From contig JAVBXN010000012.1 of the NCBI GenBank assembly GCA_030824515.1, positions 1 through 64,000 on the forward strand: a stretch of DNA of 64,000 nt. Direction: 5' to 3'. A model generated the notes under the pieces. It ran no database searches. It saw only the letters and a program-made list of their open reading frames with translations, and was not told the DNA's origin. The DNA comes from Pelobacter sp. GTDB lineage: Bacteria > Desulfobacterota > Desulfuromonadia > Geobacterales > Pseudopelobacteraceae. The translations under genes and the position numbers were made by a program. This document shows positions 17,358 to 25,616 of the stretch, piece after piece (the first letter of the stretch is position 1; the number at the start of each line of letters is the position of its first letter).

Positions 17358-17411
17358 ATGCAGACATTATACGAATTCAGCTCGCTCACCAAAGTCGAGT
17401 ATGAAGCATAA
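17358..17411 (+). CDS. 17-codon upstream reading frame overlapping the kinase start
   Basis: AGGAGG at 17346-17351 stands at ideal distance from the ATG at 17358. The frame reads MQTLYEFSSLTKVEYEA and stops at 17409-17411, eight bases past the first base of the kinase ATG at 17401. It could be a leader peptide coupling translation. Alternatively it is the true N-terminus of the kinase separated by a frameshift. It is the best ribosome site in the region, so it should not be ignored. Confidence 0.4.
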   Translation: MQTLYEFSSLTKVEYEA

Positions 17412-18972
17412 ACCGCCCCCTTTCGGAATCCTGGAACGTAGAGCAAACGAAGAAAACCTCCGTAAGAGTGAAGAGCAAAAATCATCAATTCTTGACGCAA
17501 TTCCCTGTGCAGTTCTTGGCGTAAAAAATCGAATGATTATCTTTGCTAACGATTCAACGGAAAACGTTTTTGGCTGGAAACCTGGAGATCTCATTGGAAA
17601 AAGCACGAGAATGCTTTACAGGAATGAGGCGGATTTCAATGAAATTGCAGTGTTACTTAACAAGTCCTCCTGGAAGAAGCGTAATTACAAAATTGAGTTT
17701 ATCTGCCGCAAAAAAAGCGGTGATGCGTTCTTATGCCGAATGAGCGTTGGCAAAAGGCATGTACTGGAAGAAAAAGACATGGTTATTGTTTTTGAAGATA
17801 TCACGGAGTACAAACGCAACCAGGAAGAGCGGGACTGTCTCCAGGCGCAGGCTCTTCAAGCTCAAAAGCTGGAGGCTATCGGCACACTGGCTGGCGGCAT
17901 TGCCCATGATTTCAATAACTTGCTGACTGGCATCATGGGAAATCTATCCGTTGCGCTCATTAAATCAGGAAACGACGATGTCAGCACGTCCCTGCAGCGG
18001 GCACTGCAAGCGTGTGAACGGGCTACGCAGCTGACACGACAGCTGTTGACCTTTGCCAAGGGTGGGGCGCCGGTCAAACAACTGGCATCGGTTGCTGAAA
18101 TCGTCCGGGATTCGGCCGAATTCGCGCTGCGCGGGGCGAACGTCGCCTGCAAATTTGAAGTAACGGACGACTTATGGGCGGCAGAAGTGGATACCGGGCA
18201 ATTGAGTCAAGTCATAAGCAACCTCGTAATCAACGCAGATCAGGCAATGCCCAACGGCGGACTTCTGAATATCGCCATTAAAAACGTGGAGTTTAAGCGA
18301 GCCTCACATAACCTTTCTGCCGGTCGCTACATCATGATCACCGTCTCCGACAGTGGAGGAGGCATCTCCAAAACATCCATAGGCCGAATTTTCGAGCCAT
18401 ACTTCACCACCAAAGCTTCGGGGAACGGTCTGGGGCTGGCAACGACACACTCAATCATTACCCGGCATGGCGGTCAGATTGAAGTAACATCAGAAGTAGA
18501 ACGCGGTACAACCTTCACCATTTACCTGCCTGTATCAAGCATTATAAAACTGGATGAAGCACAGGTGGAGCAGGTTCAAATTTCAGAGGGGACCGGCAGA
18601 ATCCTCCTCATGGATGACGAAGACTTTATCCGGGATGTCGTGGTCGATATGCTTGAAATGATGGGGTATGAATGCGTCACCTGTGAAAACGGCCAGCAGG
18701 CCTGTACCTTGTACAAGCAGGCTTTGGAAACAGGCTGTCCTTTCTCGGCCATCATCATGGATCTGACCATCCCTGGTGGAATGGGGGGAGTGGAAACAAT
18801 GGCCGAAATCAGCCGGATAGATCCGATGGCACGGGGTATCGTGGCCAGCGGCTACTGTGGCGATCCGGTAGTTGCGTCGTTCAGAGATTATGGTTTTGTG
18901 GCTGCTATTTCGAAGCCGTTTTCTCTGAGTCAAGTGGCAGAGACGCTTGCAGAGATTCTTGCTCCAATGTGA
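17401..18972 (+). CDS. Soluble PAS-histidine kinase-receiver hybrid
   Basis: From the ATG at 17401 the protein has 523 residues. It has a PAS domain (about 25-135), a HisKA motif with the phospho-accepting His169 in GGIAHDFNNLLTG, an HATPase domain (N box NLVINADQA, G boxes SDSGGGISK and GNGLGLA), and a C-terminal receiver with Asp454 (IIMDLTIPG). There is no membrane segment. It carries its own receiver but no output domain. It lies behind a sigma-54 promoter sharing the element used by the molybdoenzyme operon. The frame extends upstream to a TTG at 17278 without a ribosome site. Confidence 0.85.
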   Translation: MKHKPPPFGILERRANEENLRKSEEQKSSILDAIPCAVLGVKNRMIIFANDSTENVFGWKPGDLIGKSTRMLYRNEADFNEIAVLLNKSSWKKRNYKIEFICRKKSGDAFLCRMSVGKRHVLEEKDMVIVFEDITEYKRNQEERDCLQAQALQAQKLEAIGTLAGGIAHDFNNLLTGIMGNLSVALIKSGNDDVSTSLQRALQACERATQLTRQLLTFAKGGAPVKQLASVAEIVRDSAEFALRGANVACKFEVTDDLWAAEVDTGQLSQVISNLVINADQAMPNGGLLNIAIKNVEFKRASHNLSAGRYIMITVSDSGGGISKTSIGRIFEPYFTTKASGNGLGLATTHSIITRHGGQIEVTSEVERGTTFTIYLPVSSIIKLDEAQVEQVQISEGTGRILLMDDEDFIRDVVVDMLEMMGYECVTCENGQQACTLYKQALETGCPFSAIIMDLTIPGGMGGVETMAEISRIDPMARGIVASGYCGDPVVASFRDYGFVAAISKPFSLSQVAETLAEILAPM

Positions 18973-19015
18973 CTTCAAAGTCCGACAGCTCAGCCAACCA
19001 CCTGTGCCAATCCGT

Positions 19016-22000
19016 TTACGTTGAAAACAAAGGGCAATCAACACCCATACATTCACTGTTGCGAGCCACCTGGCTACAGGCAAACAGCTCCACCGCAGGC
19101 AGTTCAAGCCCCCACATTCCCTCAGCAATCCGCAGCCCGCTTCTTAAAGCGATCCAGCTGTCACGCTGGCAACAGCGGGCGGCCTTGTACCCCGCTATCT
19201 CCGCCAACACCTGCTGGACGATCTTTTGCACTTTCTGACGGGCTTCCCCCTTCAGTGGCGTAGCCTCCAACAGGACGCTGAAGGCAATCCCGACACCGAC
19301 AGCAGCTCCGCAGACCCCCATGAAGCCACAGCTCCCTCCGCTCACTTCGCCACCACGCTGGACACCGGAGCGGATCTGCTCAGCAGACACCGGATGGCCG
19401 GCATTTCGCAAACAAGCCAAGAGCAGACCTGGCACCAGTGAATGGTACTGTGGTCCATGCAGCGGGAAAGATGGGTGACGGCGGAATTCGTGAAAGAGGA
19501 CCACCGGATCGCTTTCCGTAGATGTGCTACAGAGATGTTCGATCAATTCGAGGGCGTCGCCGGTATGGCAACGATCACAAACGAAGTGCCCCTGTTCACA
19601 GCAGGCATTGGCCGGAAGGCTCTTCCCGCAAAAATGGCAGGAGGTTACCTGCTCAGTCGTATAATACATCAAGGGAGCGCCGCAGACCATGCAGCCGGAG
19701 TCATGTACAGCCGGAGCTGGAGCGACGGAGACCGTGTGCGCTTCCGGAGATATGCAGCAGTTTGCACCGGCGGCAATAGCAACGTTGGTGACAAACCCAT
19801 GTTCATCAAGCAACCAGACCTGTTCGCCGAGATGTTCCGCATCCGCTGCGGAGATGGCAGCGCTCTGGCCGGGACGCAACAGTTGGCCGCCGGAGGTGAG
19901 CAATCCGCTCGCAGGACCGGGGTAGAAGGCGTTGACCATGACCGGCCGCGTGATGACCGGCTTGCTGACGACAAAGGTTAGCGAGTAAAAGGGATGGCCG
20001 TTGACCACCCGGTAGGGGAGCCGCTTTAATACCCGGAAGCCACTGAAGCCGCTCTCCTCCAGGATTCCGAGGAGATCTTTCTGGGTCATGGCCCCGCTGA
20101 TACATTCGCCCCGCAGGGTCTCGTCATTCAAAATACCGGCATCCGGCTCAACCTCACAGACGACATCCGCCGTAACCAGTCGTCCCCCCGGAGCCAGCAC
20201 CCGGAAGATCTCGCTGAATGTCATCCGCTTGTCTGCCGAAAGGTTTAGCACGCAGTTGGAAACGATGACGTCGGCAACGGCATCCTGCAGCGGCAATTCC
20301 TCCAGAAATCCGTTGGCAAATTCAAGATTGTCGAAACCGAGTGAGCGGCGCACATCCTCTGCCGCTCTGCGTGCCAGCGAAAGCATCGGCTCCAGCATAT
20401 CGACGCCGGTCACCATGCCGGTCTTCCCCACCAGGCGTGCAGCGATAAAACATTCCACCCCGCTGCCGCAGCCGAGATCGACCACCCTCTCCCCGGCTTT
20501 GAGTCCCGCATCCATCACCGGACTTCCGCAGCCGTACCCACGAAAGCGGTAGGCTGGGGGAATATGCTCGATCAGGTTTTCATCGTAATGCACCGGATTC
20601 AGGATCTCGCTCCGCTTGTCACCGGCAGCGGCGGCATAATATTCTCCAACCTTGCTGCGGCTGTCGGTCGAGCCATTCAGTGAAAGCAGGCAATTGGTAT
20701 GGCAGAGCGCAACCGGGCCGTGACTGCCGCAACTGACCAGCAGCTCCCCCATCTTCAGGCGCAACGCGGCAGCTGATGATTCAGGCAGACGCAGCGCGGT
20801 GCGGCGGATAAGCGTAAGCGCCACCTGCTCCATCAATGGCTGATAGGGATCATTCCCCGTAAACGTGCCGGCCTGGTAATAGCTGTGATCGAGATCTCCC
20901 CCGCCGAGCAGAAAACGCCACGGGTCATCAAGACCAGCCGCACTGGTTGCACGTATCGCGGAAAGCACCGGACTGTTCTTCCAGGCGTTGACAATACCAT
21001 CCGTGATCGGGGTGGCCAGCGCGTCCAGCCCGATAGTGGCGGCAGTGGGATACAGCCTGTCGTCAGGCCCGACGGCGGCGGCTTCCCACCCGGCGGCCGA
21101 CCCGTCGTAAATTGTGCCGGGGGGCGAGAACAACTGCCCTTTCAGGTTTTCGATATTGTCGATGATGATGCCCCTCGCCTCCGCCCGATCCATGGCCGCG
21201 ACAACAAAAGGGAGGAGTTCAAGTGGCGCAAGCTGCTGTTTGGCACTCCCCCTGCCGCGAATAAAGTGCCACATCAGGTGAACGGCGGCGGCTCCCCGGT
21301 CTGCGGCATAATCCACCAACCAGGGGAGATCATCGGCATTTTCCGCGGTGACACAGCAACTGAGGGTAAAACGCCACTGGTTTCGGGCCAGCCATGCAAG
21401 TTGCTGTTCAAGCTGCTGAAACCTGCCGGGTCCGCGCAGGCTGTCATGCCGTTCCGGCGTGCCGTCCAGACTGATTTGCAGATGAATCCGCTCCCGTGGC
21501 CATTCCGGTTTAAACTGCCCGGAGACGAGCAGACCGTTGGTCAGGAGCGCAATCCGGCTGTCCTGAATCGACAGAATCCGGTCTATCAGCCGGGTAAAAT
21601 CTGGATGCACGAGTGGTTCGCCGCCAGTCAGCGCAAATAGTCGGCATCCCTGTTCGGCGGCCTCTTCAACATGCTGCCGCAACCGCGCCAAAGACAGCTC
21701 CGCCTGCGCGTCACCGCCGGAACTGAATAGGCAGTGCGTACAGGCAAGATTGCAGCGGTCGGTAATATGCAGCCAAAGCTCACTCAGCACACGGCCTTCG
21801 GACTGCTGCGCTACCCTCCCCTTGTAGGCGTTTTGAGGCGGATCGGGCAGACGCAGCAGGAACGCGCGTGCCGCGAGATCATCAGAAGTTTCATTATCGG
21901 TGAGGCCACAGAGGAGCCGGTCACCGGCGGTCGTGGGTACAAACCAGGAGGGACAGCCAGGACAGAGCCAGACAGCTGTTTCAGAGATTGTTGTGCGCTT

Positions 22001-22024
22001 CCAGCGGGTTGGTTCAAAGGCCAT
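19016..22024 (-). CDS. Three-domain fusion: radical SAM/SPASM-like, methyltransferase, DUF5714
   Basis: The protein has 1002 residues. After CPGC at 21-24, the radical SAM triad is C91-x3-C95-x2-C98 (DRCNLACTHC), with LTGGEPL after it. A class-I SAM methyltransferase resembling ArsM/UbiE spans about 470-680, with VVDLGCGSG at about 513-521. A cysteine-rich C-terminal part from about 775 (CMVCGAP, CHFCG, CDRCH, GGSCGFMGVCG, ECMGVDCP) matches DUF5714 from recall. All three parts are cytoplasmic. A perfect sigma-54 promoter and the shared element lie upstream. It suggests one protein that generates a radical, methylates, and holds a metal or thiol intermediate; the substrate is unknown. Confidence 0.82.
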   Translation of the reverse strand: MAFEPTRWKRTTISETAVWLCPGCPSWFVPTTAGDRLLCGLTDNETSDDLAARAFLLRLPDPPQNAYKGRVAQQSEGRVLSELWLHITDRCNLACTHCLFSSGGDAQAELSLARLRQHVEEAAEQGCRLFALTGGEPLVHPDFTRLIDRILSIQDSRIALLTNGLLVSGQFKPEWPRERIHLQISLDGTPERHDSLRGPGRFQQLEQQLAWLARNQWRFTLSCCVTAENADDLPWLVDYAADRGAAAVHLMWHFIRGRGSAKQQLAPLELLPFVVAAMDRAEARGIIIDNIENLKGQLFSPPGTIYDGSAAGWEAAAVGPDDRLYPTAATIGLDALATPITDGIVNAWKNSPVLSAIRATSAAGLDDPWRFLLGGGDLDHSYYQAGTFTGNDPYQPLMEQVALTLIRRTALRLPESSAAALRLKMGELLVSCGSHGPVALCHTNCLLSLNGSTDSRSKVGEYYAAAAGDKRSEILNPVHYDENLIEHIPPAYRFRGYGCGSPVMDAGLKAGERVVDLGCGSGVECFIAARLVGKTGMVTGVDMLEPMLSLARRAAEDVRRSLGFDNLEFANGFLEELPLQDAVADVIVSNCVLNLSADKRMTFSEIFRVLAPGGRLVTADVVCEVEPDAGILNDETLRGECISGAMTQKDLLGILEESGFSGFRVLKRLPYRVVNGHPFYSLTFVVSKPVITRPVMVNAFYPGPASGLLTSGGQLLRPGQSAAISAADAEHLGEQVWLLDEHGFVTNVAIAAGANCCISPEAHTVSVAPAPAVHDSGCMVCGAPLMYYTTEQVTSCHFCGKSLPANACCEQGHFVCDRCHTGDALELIEHLCSTSTESDPVVLFHEFRRHPSFPLHGPQYHSLVPGLLLACLRNAGHPVSAEQIRSGVQRGGEVSGGSCGFMGVCGAAVGVGIAFSVLLEATPLKGEARQKVQKIVQQVLAEIAGYKAARCCQRDSWIALRSGLRIAEGMWGLELPAVELFACSQVARNSECMGVDCPLFST

Positions 22025-22088
22025 GAGCGTGTCCTGTTAAATATCCATCCATCAATTGCAGATACCGATCAGCATGCAATCGATAGAC

Positions 22089-22103
22089 GCAAAAAAGGTG
22101 CCA
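22089..22103 (-). promoter_or_regulatory. Sigma-54 promoter of the 1002-residue fusion gene
   Basis: On the minus strand TGGCAC-CTTTT-TTGC is an exact match to the -24/-12 consensus. Transcription would begin near 22077, about 50 bases before the ATG at 22024. Confidence 0.8.
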
Positions 22104-22175
22104 TTCAAAAAGCGACATCAACATGCCTGATTTATTCATCTTGAGGTTTAAGACGGTAGCCGATGTTTATTGTTA

Positions 22176-22201
22176 TGACAAAGCGCTTATCATTTTGATA
22201 A
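22176..22201. promoter_or_regulatory. Shared 26-bp regulatory element, copy 3
   Basis: TGACAA-N5-TTATCA-N3-TGATAA. Together with the preceding TTATTGTTA it matches copy 1 in 28 of 36 ungapped positions. Its distance to the promoter (73 bases to the outer end of the -24 box) is identical to copy 1. Confidence 0.65.
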
Positions 22202-22455
22202 ATACTTACTTGGACCGAGATAACTCTCCGACTCAAGAACTGCTGTCACCTGATCACTTGCTGAAGACACTGCACACGTCATTGCCGCAGTCATAGGAAC
22301 CTATCAACCAGACCACGGATACTCCGGCACGGGGATGCAGGTCGATTATGCTTTTGGCTCTTATGATTCCACAACGGGCTTGGAGATATTTTTGCGGATT
22401 TTGAGGAGTTTGAAACGGATGTTGCCGAGGAACCGCGGTTACAATTTATGTGGTA

Positions 22456-22564
22456 GTTGCTGGTTTACCAGCTTTATAATGGCTGTCAGCTTGATTTTTC
22501 ACCAACGCAATATCAGCTACATATATGGCTAGAATCAACCAACAAACAACATCCCGCTTTCCCC
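22456..22564. repeat. 105-bp dispersed repeat, copy A
   Basis: It is about 85-90 percent identical by eye to 24144-24253, sharing GGCTGTCAGCTTG, CACCAACGCAATATCAGCTAC and CAACCAACAAACAAC. It lies downstream of the DUF1697 gene on the minus strand. The left inverted-repeat arm is degenerate here compared with copy B. Confidence 0.75.
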
Positions 22565-22720
22565 ACGGAATTTACAGCCGAAGCGATAATTAAGTATGGA
22601 TGTCCACTAAATTTGGATTTTTTCATGCGGGTATGGAGTCCGTAAAAACCACTATCAATCTTTTTCCGCAAAAAACTGACTCTTCAAGACCTGCGACCGT
22701 GCCCTTTGCGCGTCCTTAGT

Positions 22721-23347
22721 TCACAGTTTTGCCTTATTCGCATCACGGGCTGGCAGTTGCCCCACAAGCCCGGCTTTTTCGGGCAGGCGGTGTCTGTCTG
22801 GTTGGGAATCGCATGCTGTTGTCAGCTCCTGCAATTTGCAGACGGTATTCCAGTTGCGATCAGTAATGGGGACACCAAGCAGCCTCTCGCTGCTGGAGGC
22901 GAGTTTGGATCTTCCAACACCTTCCGGCGCGTGCAGATAGAAGAATCTGCCGATTAGCCGAAACCGCTCACTATCTTTCTTCAGGTTTTCCAGCTTCGTC
23001 AGATCAGGTGCCTGGGGAGTGGACGACAGAAATCCAATGTGGAGTGAATTAGGAGTTGATTCTGCTTCCGGAAATGGGTTGCTTCGCATCGCCGATTCAA
23101 GATCGGTCAAAGTAATGACGAGTATATGCGGCTCGAAACCGAACCGTTTCAATATTTCCACTCCGATCTTTTTGGCCAGATTCGTGAGATCCGTGTGTCT
23201 ATGCCGGAATATGACGTTGCCGCTTTGAATATAGGTTTTGACGCTCTCTGCTCCCAATTCCTCAAAAACGGCTGTAAGCTGCTTCATGGGCAGTAGATTT
23301 TTCCCACCCACGTTGACACCTCTTAGAAGAGCTATGCACGTATCCAT
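22721..23347 (-). CDS. DUF1697 family protein (208 aa)
   Basis: The N-terminus MDTCIALLRGVNVGGKNLLPMKQL and the motif YIQSGNVIF are hallmarks of DUF1697, a family of unknown biochemical role with a two-domain alpha/beta fold. The start at 23347 is chosen because the family begins at this methionine; the frame runs upstream to 23431 without support. The C-terminal 25 residues (DSQPDRHRLPEKAGLVG...) look non-homologous to the family and may be read-through into flanking repeat DNA. It is the last gene of a cassette-like series on the minus strand. Confidence 0.8.
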   Translation of the reverse strand: MDTCIALLRGVNVGGKNLLPMKQLTAVFEELGAESVKTYIQSGNVIFRHRHTDLTNLAKKIGVEILKRFGFEPHILVITLTDLESAMRSNPFPEAESTPNSLHIGFLSSTPQAPDLTKLENLKKDSERFRLIGRFFYLHAPEGVGRSKLASSSERLLGVPITDRNWNTVCKLQELTTACDSQPDRHRLPEKAGLVGQLPARDANKAKL

Positions 23348-23374
23348 CCGTACTGGCGGGGTCACTGTTTCCTC

Positions 23375-23468
23375 CCTCTTGCCGCACCTAATTAACTGAA
23401 TTATGACGTCGACCGACGACCAGTGGCGCACCGGCGGAGCGAAGCGGAGATGGGTCTAGTCGGGGGTT
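23375..23468. repeat. attC-like hairpin region between methyltransferase and DUF1697 genes
   Basis: On the minus strand the methyltransferase stop lies in TTAACCCCCGAC-TAGACC. A CTCCGCTTCGCTCCG centre and the partner GGTCGTCGG follow. The pair can fold as an imperfect hairpin with an extrahelical base, like integron attC sites, but the GTTRRRY core is not exact. No integron integrase is in the window. Confidence 0.3.
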
Positions 23469-24060
23469 AAGACTTTTGTGCAACAACATAAACATGCTTT
23501 TCCGGGAACTGGTCCAACTCCAAATGCATTACGGCCAGCCCGTTGTTTATCAGTGCCGTCAGGTTGCCATTTATGCCAATCGAGCTGTAGTAGAACTCAT
23601 CCTCATGCCACCGGTCGGTATGCTCACCGGTCGTATTGCCAAATGTATAAATAAGGACACCGTTCTTTTCCAACAACGTGCACAACTTATCTATGACAGG
23701 TTGGTGCATGTTCAAAGGCAGATGAAAGATGCTATCCCATGCGATGATGAAGTCGAATTTTTTGTATGTTTCCCACGTACAGATATCCTGCACTAGAAAT
23801 GAAGCGTCTGGATGATGTTGATGCGCCAGATTTACCATCGCTTCAGATACATCTAGACCTGTTACTGCAAATCCTTGTTCTTCCAGTTTCCGAACAATTC
23901 TCCCACCTGAACCGCAGCCGACATCAAGTGCCAACCTACCCTCTGATGCAAATTTGAGTGCCATATCAAGTTGTTTCATACCATAAAGGGAATCCTGATG
24001 TTGCTCGTGCCACCATTGGGCGATCTTGTCATATTTTTTGCCAAGTTCTTGTGGTTTCAT
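23467..24060 (-). CDS. Class I SAM-dependent methyltransferase (197 aa)
   Basis: Motif I is LDVGCGSGGRI, followed by VTGLDVSEAMV (motif II region) and DFIIAWDSIFHL (motif IV region). The length and layout fit a small-molecule methyltransferase of the UbiE/Tam-like superfamily. The substrate is unknown. It sits between two hairpin-forming repeats and shares orientation with the TIR gene upstream and DUF1697 downstream, without obvious promoters of its own. Confidence 0.85.
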   Translation of the reverse strand: MKPQELGKKYDKIAQWWHEQHQDSLYGMKQLDMALKFASEGRLALDVGCGSGGRIVRKLEEQGFAVTGLDVSEAMVNLAHQHHPDASFLVQDICTWETYKKFDFIIAWDSIFHLPLNMHQPVIDKLCTLLEKNGVLIYTFGNTTGEHTDRWHEDEFYYSSIGINGNLTALINNGLAVMHLELDQFPEKHVYVVAQKS

Positions 24061-24135
24061 TTCGAATTCCTAAACGCCATAAGATTGACAGGCCATTTTG
24101 GCCGGTCTTGCCGCTGTGGCATCTGCGGGCATCTG

Positions 24136-24253
24136 CGGGACGTTGTTTGCTGGTTTGCTAGCTTTATTATGGCTGTCAGCTTGTTTTTCACCAACGCAAT
24201 ATCAGCTACTTATATGGTGTAAATCAACCAACAAACAACGTCCCGTTTTCCCC
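24136..24253. repeat. 105-bp dispersed repeat, copy B, with 20-bp inverted arms
   Basis: Arms 24136-24155 and 24226-24245 (CGGGACGTTGTTTGCTGGTT and its complement with one mismatch) enclose about 70 bases. The body matches copy A at 22456. It separates the TIR-HEAT gene from the methyltransferase gene. Function unknown: a cassette recombination site, a MITE or a transcription terminator are possible. Confidence 0.75.
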
Positions 24254-24261
24254 CATACTTT

Positions 24262-25557
24262 TTATTCTCTTGGCAGGGTGTACTTAATCCTTAACGCCGC
24301 AGACTGAATTTTCGAATTGGTACTGTCCATAAGCGCACGAAGTTTGGAAGTCACTGCAACGTTTCTTGAATGTAGGCACGACAGCGTTTGGATTGCTGCA
24401 ATGCACGTTGAGGGGCAACTTTCGTCCAATAAGGGCAGTATCGCAGTATCCTTGAAGGCCGCATGTTTTCCAATGGGACAAAGGCACGCCAGGACTTCCA
24501 AGCACAGATCTGGAGACTGGAGTTCATTGGTCATAATGTCCACTAAAGAAAGCACATCGGCATCCGGCGCTTCATTCACGTACCTACTGCGACTCAAGTA
24601 TTCCGCCCAGTAAAGTACATGTGCTGCTCTAACACGAGCCCGCGGATCATCGCTATCGATTAAAGCTTGCAGCGTGGACTTTGCCTTCTCGCCGAGTTTT
24701 TGCAGTGCACAACCTGAGTGCAGCAGTTCGTACCAACACCGATGTTCACCGGACTTGAATTTTTCCCACAGCAACGCCGATGCAAGTGGCCCAACCGCTC
24801 TCGCGTCACCAATACCACCAAGAGCGTGAACGATTGCACGGAGTCGCCGGTCGTTAGTATTGGGTGGCTGCTGTTGATCGAGTAATTCGCACAACAGAGG
24901 AACGGCTGCGTGAGCTTCGCTCGCCATTTCGCCAAGCTCAAATACGATGTTGCAAAACAGATTGTCGCTCGCGGAGGCGAGCGCATCTACAAGGAACGGC
25001 ACTGCAGCCGCACCGTAGCGAGTAAGCTCCCAAGCTGAGTCGGGGTTGCAGGTGTCGAGGCTCCGCAAAACTCTCGCTAGAGCCTCTTTGCCGACAGTCT
25101 TCTGCATTTCCTGGGCATTAACCATGGCCGCAGCGCTCGAAGGGACGACTTCCAAGATGCGCCGTATTCCATCCGACCAGTCGTGGTATAGTGCGACGTG
25201 CTGAATTGATCTCAGTGTCTCCCCGCCACCTATGTCTCTATCGGGAATTACCGTATCCGACAACAGAAGAGGAAGAAACCATGCACGATCCGTGGGGCGT
25301 TGTCGCAACTCATCAATCGCCAAGGTCAGTTCCTCATTCATGTATGTTCTATTGCGCTGTGAGAAGTGCTCTGAAAAGCACGCTAGGAAGAAATCACCAG
25401 AGCGGATAGCGGCTCGTATCGCATATTGCCAACGAGAGCCAGCCGCTATGTTTTCGCGATCAAGCCAGACTTCGATTCCGTAAGATCGAAGTGTAGTAGC
25501 AAGCCTATCCACGATCGGAGCATCTTCTCTGACGTATGAAAGGAATGCGTAAGCCAT
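24262..25557 (-). CDS. TIR domain protein with HEAT-like repeats (431 aa)
   Basis: Residues 1-140 form a TIR domain: AFLSYVREDAPIVDRLATTLRSYGIEVWLDRENI, then SGDFFLACFSEHFSQRNRTYMNEE. Glu75 or Glu76 is in the place of the NADase glutamate. From about 150 on, alpha-helical HEAT-type repeats follow (FLVDALASASDNLFCNIVFELGEMASEAHAAVPLLCELL and others). TIR enzymes of this kind cleave NAD or make cyclic ADP-ribose signals in antiviral abortive infection; the HEAT part may sense a partner. The ribosome site is weak. A defence role is inferred from the domains and accessory surroundings. Confidence 0.8.
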   Translation of the reverse strand: MAYAFLSYVREDAPIVDRLATTLRSYGIEVWLDRENIAAGSRWQYAIRAAIRSGDFFLACFSEHFSQRNRTYMNEELTLAIDELRQRPTDRAWFLPLLLSDTVIPDRDIGGGETLRSIQHVALYHDWSDGIRRILEVVPSSAAAMVNAQEMQKTVGKEALARVLRSLDTCNPDSAWELTRYGAAAVPFLVDALASASDNLFCNIVFELGEMASEAHAAVPLLCELLDQQQPPNTNDRRLRAIVHALGGIGDARAVGPLASALLWEKFKSGEHRCWYELLHSGCALQKLGEKAKSTLQALIDSDDPRARVRAAHVLYWAEYLSRSRYVNEAPDADVLSLVDIMTNELQSPDLCLEVLACLCPIGKHAAFKDTAILPLLDESCPSTCIAAIQTLSCLHSRNVAVTSKLRALMDSTNSKIQSAALRIKYTLPRE

Positions 25558-25616
25558 TTTATATTTAATCCTTTCTTTTCCTAGCGATAACGCCATTAGC
25601 CTGATCGGCTGGGGTG

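Larger units (their letters stand above)
22025..22720. other. Regulatory and repeat region without a gene
   Basis: It contains the sigma-54 promoter and 26-bp element of the fusion gene on its left, then from about 22450 the first copy of a 105-bp repeat. No convincing coding frame was found between 22210 and 22720; short frames there have no ribosome site. Confidence 0.6.

Noticed and set aside
24136-24253. A typical integron attC site
   Set aside because: The fold is similar, but the RYYYAAC/GTTRRRY core sequences are absent; it is kept only as a hairpin repeat.
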